Origin: Massilia cavernae
GTDB lineage: Bacteria > Pseudomonadota > Gammaproteobacteria > Burkholderiales > Burkholderiaceae_D
DNA length: 58,874 nt
Direction of reading: 5' to 3'
Assembly (NCBI RefSeq): GCF_003590855.1
Contig: NZ_QYUP01000012.1
Coordinates: 1 to 58,874, forward strand
Position numbers and translations under genes: made by a program. Within the stretch, counting starts at the first letter, position 1; every line of letters begins with the position of its first letter. The notes below the pieces were generated by a model. It was not told where the DNA came from. It saw only the letters and a list, made by a program, of their open reading frames with translations, and did no database searches. Below, one piece after another: positions 55,721 to 58,874 of this stretch.

Positions 55721-56770
55721 ATGTCGAACGTGCGTCTGCGGAATCTGTGCATCAGCCTTGGCGGGAACGAGGTCATCAAGGACCTCGGGCTGGACGTGGA
55801 GGAGGGCGAGTTCCTGGTGCTGCTCGGCCCTTCCGGCTGCGGCAAGTCGACCCTGCTGCACAGCATCGCAGGCCTGATCGATGCCAGTGCCGGCAGTGTC
55901 GAGATCGGCGGTCGCGACATGACTGATGCCGAGCCGAGCGAACGCGGCATCGGCATGGTGTTCCAGTCGTACGCGCTGTATCCGACCATGACGGTGGAAA
56001 AGAACATGTCGTTCGGGCTGCGCATCAACGGCACCCCGAAAGCCGAGATCGAACGCCGCATCCAGCGCGCCGCCGGGATGCTGCAGCTGGGCCCCCTGCT
56101 TGGGCGCAAGCCGGCCCAGCTGTCGGGTGGGCAGCGCCAGCGCGTCGCGATCGGACGCGCGCTGGTGCGCGAGGCAGGCGTGTTTCTGTTCGACGAACCG
56201 CTTTCGAACCTGGATGCCAAGCTGCGCACGGAGCTTCGGCGCGAGCTGAAGCTGCTGCACCGGAAGCTCGGTTCGACCATGATCTACGTGACCCACGACC
56301 AGGTCGAGGCGATGACGCTCGCGACCCGCATCGTCGTGATGCGCGCCGGGAAAGTCCAGCAGGTCGGCACGCCGGCCGAGGTGTATGAGCGGCCGGCCAA
56401 CCTGTTCGTGGCCGGTTTCCTGGGCGCGCCCGCGATGAACTTCATGCACGGCGCGCTGGGCGCGGACGGCAGCTTTACGGCCGGTACGCTGAAGCTTGCG
56501 CTGGCGCCGGCCGCTGGCGGTGCGCGCGCGGCGGTCTTCGGCATTCGGCCCGAGCATGTACGGATCGGGCAAGGCGCGCCGCTGTCCGGCACCGTATCGC
56601 TGGTCGAGCCGATGGGCAATCACCAGGTCGTGTGGATCGAGTCCGGCGGCCAGCTGCTGTCGGCACTGGTTCACGATACGCGCAGTTTCACGCCTGGCGC
56701 GGCAGTCAGCTTCGGGCTCGACGCGGCGCGGGGCTCGCTGTTCGACCCGGTCGGCGAACAGCGCGTGTAG
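55721..56770 (+). CDS. Sugar ABC transporter ATP-binding protein (MalK/UgpC/MsmX type)
   Basis: A 349-residue ATPase: Walker A GPSGCGKSTLL near residue 37, Q-loop VFQSYALYP, signature LSGGQRQRVAIGRAL, Walker B VFLFDEPLSNLD, H-loop VTHDQ, and a C-terminal regulatory OB-type domain (FGIRPEHVRIG). It starts 4 nt after the permease stop. Intact, in contrast to the two permeases. Energises sugar uptake with the preceding genes. Confidence 0.9.
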   Translation: MSNVRLRNLCISLGGNEVIKDLGLDVEEGEFLVLLGPSGCGKSTLLHSIAGLIDASAGSVEIGGRDMTDAEPSERGIGMVFQSYALYPTMTVEKNMSFGLRINGTPKAEIERRIQRAAGMLQLGPLLGRKPAQLSGGQRQRVAIGRALVREAGVFLFDEPLSNLDAKLRTELRRELKLLHRKLGSTMIYVTHDQVEAMTLATRIVVMRAGKVQQVGTPAEVYERPANLFVAGFLGAPAMNFMHGALGADGSFTAGTLKLALAPAAGGARAAVFGIRPEHVRIGQGAPLSGTVSLVEPMGNHQVVWIESGGQLLSALVHDTRSFTPGAAVSFGLDAARGSLFDPVGEQRV

Positions 56771-56789
56771 GCCATTCACAGGGGGAGAT

Positions 56790-58241
56790 ATGGAAGAAAG
56801 AGTTCAGGCACTGCGGATTCGCTCATGGGTGGCGCGCGCGCTTCTGGCGCCGCTGCTGGCCGGCAGCGCGATCGCCGCACACGCAGCAGCTGGTGGCGTG
56901 CAGGCTTGGGTCACAACCGGCGACCAGGCCAGGCTGCTGGCGCGCGCGCCGGATGCATGGTTCGGTCGCGCCACGCCGGCCGCCATCGTCATCGATGTCG
57001 ATCCGACCCAGCGTTACCAGGAGATGGTCGGCTTCGGCGCCGCCATCACCGATGCCTCCGCCTGGCTGATCCAGAACAAGATGACTGCGCCCCAGCGCGC
57101 GGCGCTGCTGCGCGAGCTGTACGGGGCCGCGCCCGGCCTTGGCATGAGCTTTACCCGGCTGACCATCGGGGCCTCGGATTTTTCGCGCACCCATTACAGT
57201 TTCGATGACATGCCGCCCGGCCAGAAGGACCCCGGGCTGGCGCGCTTCTCGATTGAGCCGAACCGCGCCGACGTGCTGCCTGTCGTGAAAGCGGCGCTGG
57301 CGATCAATCCGAAGTTGCGCGTGATGGCTTCACCCTGGAGCGCGCCGGGCTGGATGAAAAGCAGCGACAGCCTGGTGCAGGGAACGCTGAAACCGGAAGC
57401 GTTCGCACCGTTCGCCGAATACCTGCGCCGCTACATCGATGCCTACCTGGCCGAAGGGGTGCCCATCTTTGCGCTCACCGTGCAGAACGAACCTCACTTC
57501 GAGCCCGACAATTATCCCGGCATGCGGGTCGACCCGGCCACGCGCGCTGCCTTCATCGGCGGGCACCTCGGGCCGCTGCTGGCCAGGCACCACGGCGACA
57601 CCCGCATCCTCGACTGGGACCACAACTGGAACGAGCCGGGCTCGCCGGCGGCGGTGCTGGCCGATCCGGTGGCGGCACGCTACGTCAGTGGCGTGGCCTG
57701 GCATTGCTACGGGGGCGATGTGCGGGTGCAGGCGGCGCTGCACGACAGCTATCCGGACAAGGAAACCTATTTCACCGAGTGCTCGGGCGGGGAGTGGGCG
57801 CCGCGCTGGTCCGACAACCTGAAGTTCTTCGTACGTACACTGATGATCGGCAGCACGCGCGGCTGGGCCAAGGGCGTGCTGCTGTGGAACCTCGCGCTCG
57901 ACGAAAACCACGGCCCGCGCCTGGGTGGCTGCGCCAACTGCCGTGGCGTGGTCACGATCGATTCGAACACCGGTGAAGTGACGCGCAATGTCGAGTACTA
58001 TGCGCTGGCCCATGCCAGCCGCTTCGTGCGCCAGGGCGCGCGCCGGATCTTCTCGAGCAGCGGCCACGACCAGCTCGACAGCGTCGCGTTCCGCAATGCC
58101 GACGACGGCTCGATCGCCCTGCTGGTCTTCAATAGCGCGCAGGAGCAGCGCCGGTTCTCGGTGCGCGTCGGCGCGCGCAGCTTCGGCTATGCGCTGCCGG
58201 CCGGGAGTGCGGCGACCTTTACCTGGAACGGCACGCGCTGA
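56790..58241 (+). CDS. Glycoside hydrolase family 30 (glucosylceramidase-like)
   Basis: A 483-residue secreted enzyme with a signal peptide (RSWVARALLAPLLAGSAIAAHA). The (beta/alpha)8 catalytic domain has acid/base Glu234 in TVQNEP and nucleophile Glu330 in FTECSGGEW, with MVGFGAAITDASAWLI at the start and a C-terminal beta domain. GH30 enzymes cleave beta-glucosyl, beta-xylosyl or beta-1,6-glucan links; the substrate is not fixed by this sequence. It follows the ATPase gene by 19 nt and a GGGGGAG ribosome site. Confidence 0.88.
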   Translation: MEERVQALRIRSWVARALLAPLLAGSAIAAHAAAGGVQAWVTTGDQARLLARAPDAWFGRATPAAIVIDVDPTQRYQEMVGFGAAITDASAWLIQNKMTAPQRAALLRELYGAAPGLGMSFTRLTIGASDFSRTHYSFDDMPPGQKDPGLARFSIEPNRADVLPVVKAALAINPKLRVMASPWSAPGWMKSSDSLVQGTLKPEAFAPFAEYLRRYIDAYLAEGVPIFALTVQNEPHFEPDNYPGMRVDPATRAAFIGGHLGPLLARHHGDTRILDWDHNWNEPGSPAAVLADPVAARYVSGVAWHCYGGDVRVQAALHDSYPDKETYFTECSGGEWAPRWSDNLKFFVRTLMIGSTRGWAKGVLLWNLALDENHGPRLGGCANCRGVVTIDSNTGEVTRNVEYYALAHASRFVRQGARRIFSSSGHDQLDSVAFRNADDGSIALLVFNSAQEQRRFSVRVGARSFGYALPAGSAATFTWNGTR

Positions 58242-58262
58242 GGCGCGGCGGCGCAAACACCT

Positions 58263-58278
58263 TGTGGCACGCGCCACA
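58263..58278. promoter_or_regulatory. 6-4-6 dyad between GH30 and the LacI-type gene
   Basis: TGTGGC-ACGC-GCCACA, 22 nt after the GH30 stop and 55 nt before the regulator start. No T tract follows. It could be a regulatory site of the LacI-type gene or a transcript end. It does not match the 52633 operator. Confidence 0.35.
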
Positions 58279-58332
58279 GATGCAGTATTCTTTTAACAAG
58301 CAGAGTCAGACGAGAGCATTCAAGAGGAATTC

Positions 58333-58874
58333 GTGGCGACAATCAAAGACGTAGCCCGCCTCGCGGGCGTTGGCCTCGGCACTGCATCGCGCGTGGTGAG
58401 CGGCAAGGGATCGGTTTCGCCGGCCACGCTGGCGCGCGTGCAAAAAGCCATCGAACAGCTCGAGTTCCGTCCTTCGCACGCGGCCCGCTCCCTGCTGTCG
58501 GGCAGTACCCAGATGATCGGGGTGTACATCCCTATCCTGAAGGGCACGTTCTACACCCCGATCCTGCAGGTGATCGACACCGAACTGCGCGCTGCCGGCC
58601 TGCACATGGTGGTCGCGTTCGGCGTGGGGCAGGGCGACGCGCGGCGCCAGGCCCGTGAAGGGATCGACTTCCTGCTCGAATGCGGCTGCGACGGCCTGAT
58701 CGTGATGAGCAACGCGCTGACCGACGCCGACATCGTTGCGCTCGGACCCAAGTGGTCGCGCCTGGTCGTGCTGAACCACTGTTTCGAGAGCATCCGCGAG
58801 CAGTGCTTCACGGCCGACCATGTGGCCGGCGGCGTGCTGGCCGCTCGCGTCCTGCTGGACCAGCGCCACCGCAA
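58333..58874 (+). CDS. LacI-family transcriptional regulator, N-terminal part
   Basis: Cut off by the window end after about 180 residues. The GTG start at 58333 has AGAGGA about 6 nt upstream. The HTH and hinge read TIKDVARLAGVGLGTASRVVSGKGSVSP, with hinge PSHAARSLL, then the effector domain MIGVYIPILKGTFYTPILQVIDTELRAAG. It is probably the sugar-responsive repressor of the ABC/GH30 cluster. Confidence 0.9.
   Translation, partial: MATIKDVARLAGVGLGTASRVVSGKGSVSPATLARVQKAIEQLEFRPSHAARSLLSGSTQMIGVYIPILKGTFYTPILQVIDTELRAAGLHMVVAFGVGQGDARRQAREGIDFLLECGCDGLIVMSNALTDADIVALGPKWSRLVVLNHCFESIREQCFTADHVAGGVLAARVLLDQRHR

Overview
The window is a GC-rich (roughly 63-65 percent) chromosomal segment of a betaproteobacterium. 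Gene content and protein signatures (fused FdsG/FdsB formate dehydrogenase, TupABC tungstate uptake, kdpFABC-DE with a TorF-type porin, RsfS with an Ala/Lys tail, and the GTAGGGCGGATAAGCG intergenic repeat) point to Burkholderiales, probably Oxalobacteraceae of the Massilia/Telluria/Duganella type. That placement is inferred from protein recognition only.

Layout. 0-1.8 kb: end of a type I secretion adaptor (HlyD family) and its TolC-like outer membrane partner. 2.1-2.65 kb: a ParD/ParE-type toxin-antitoxin pair, convergent with trhO. 3.7-4.8 kb: a membrane acyltransferase. 5-8.5 kb: dnaE. 8.6-14.6 kb: an LPS locus (GT2 glycosyltransferase divergent from waaL, a frameshifted glycosyltransferase, msbA, waaF). 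14.7-17.5 kb: an H-NOX nitric-oxide sensor translationally coupled to a PAS-GGDEF-EAL-REC c-di-GMP protein. 17.8-27.8 kb: a molybdenum/tungsten formate dehydrogenase block: a ModE-type regulator with a binding-protein-like domain, then fdsB-fdsA-fdhD-tupB-tupC-tupA with nearly every junction overlapping. An IS605-type tnpB element sits between the regulator's operator-like dyads and fdsB. 27.8-36.8 kb: kdpFABCDE on the minus strand, with kdpF and a 30-codon leader ORF that are short enough to be missed, a KdpE-like operator, and a TorF-family porin. 37-38.4 kb: a DJ-1/PfpI-type protein and a broken RNase T2. 38.6-46.2 kb: a type I restriction-modification operon (hsdM, a DUF1016-like remnant, hsdS, hsdR, and a YgjP-type metallopeptidase). 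46.3-52.4 kb: a TPR protein and the housekeeping run rng, maf, rlmH, rsfS, nadD, hemF. 52.6-58.9 kb: a sugar ABC transporter, a secreted GH30 glycosidase and a LacI-family regulator (truncated by the window end), with a LacI-type operator at the head of the cluster.

A feature running through the whole window is broken reading frames: HlyD (about 30), the LPS glycosyltransferase (11391), the GGDEF-EAL protein (about 16218), RNase T2 (three sites), hsdM (39291 and 40153), maf (49145) and a dense patch at about 53.24-55.13 kb. Most single events are one-base changes, often in short homopolymers, and each is restored by one base with the family sequence continuing intact. Unpolished long-read sequence is therefore the first explanation, before biological decay. 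No tRNA, rRNA or CRISPR array was seen.
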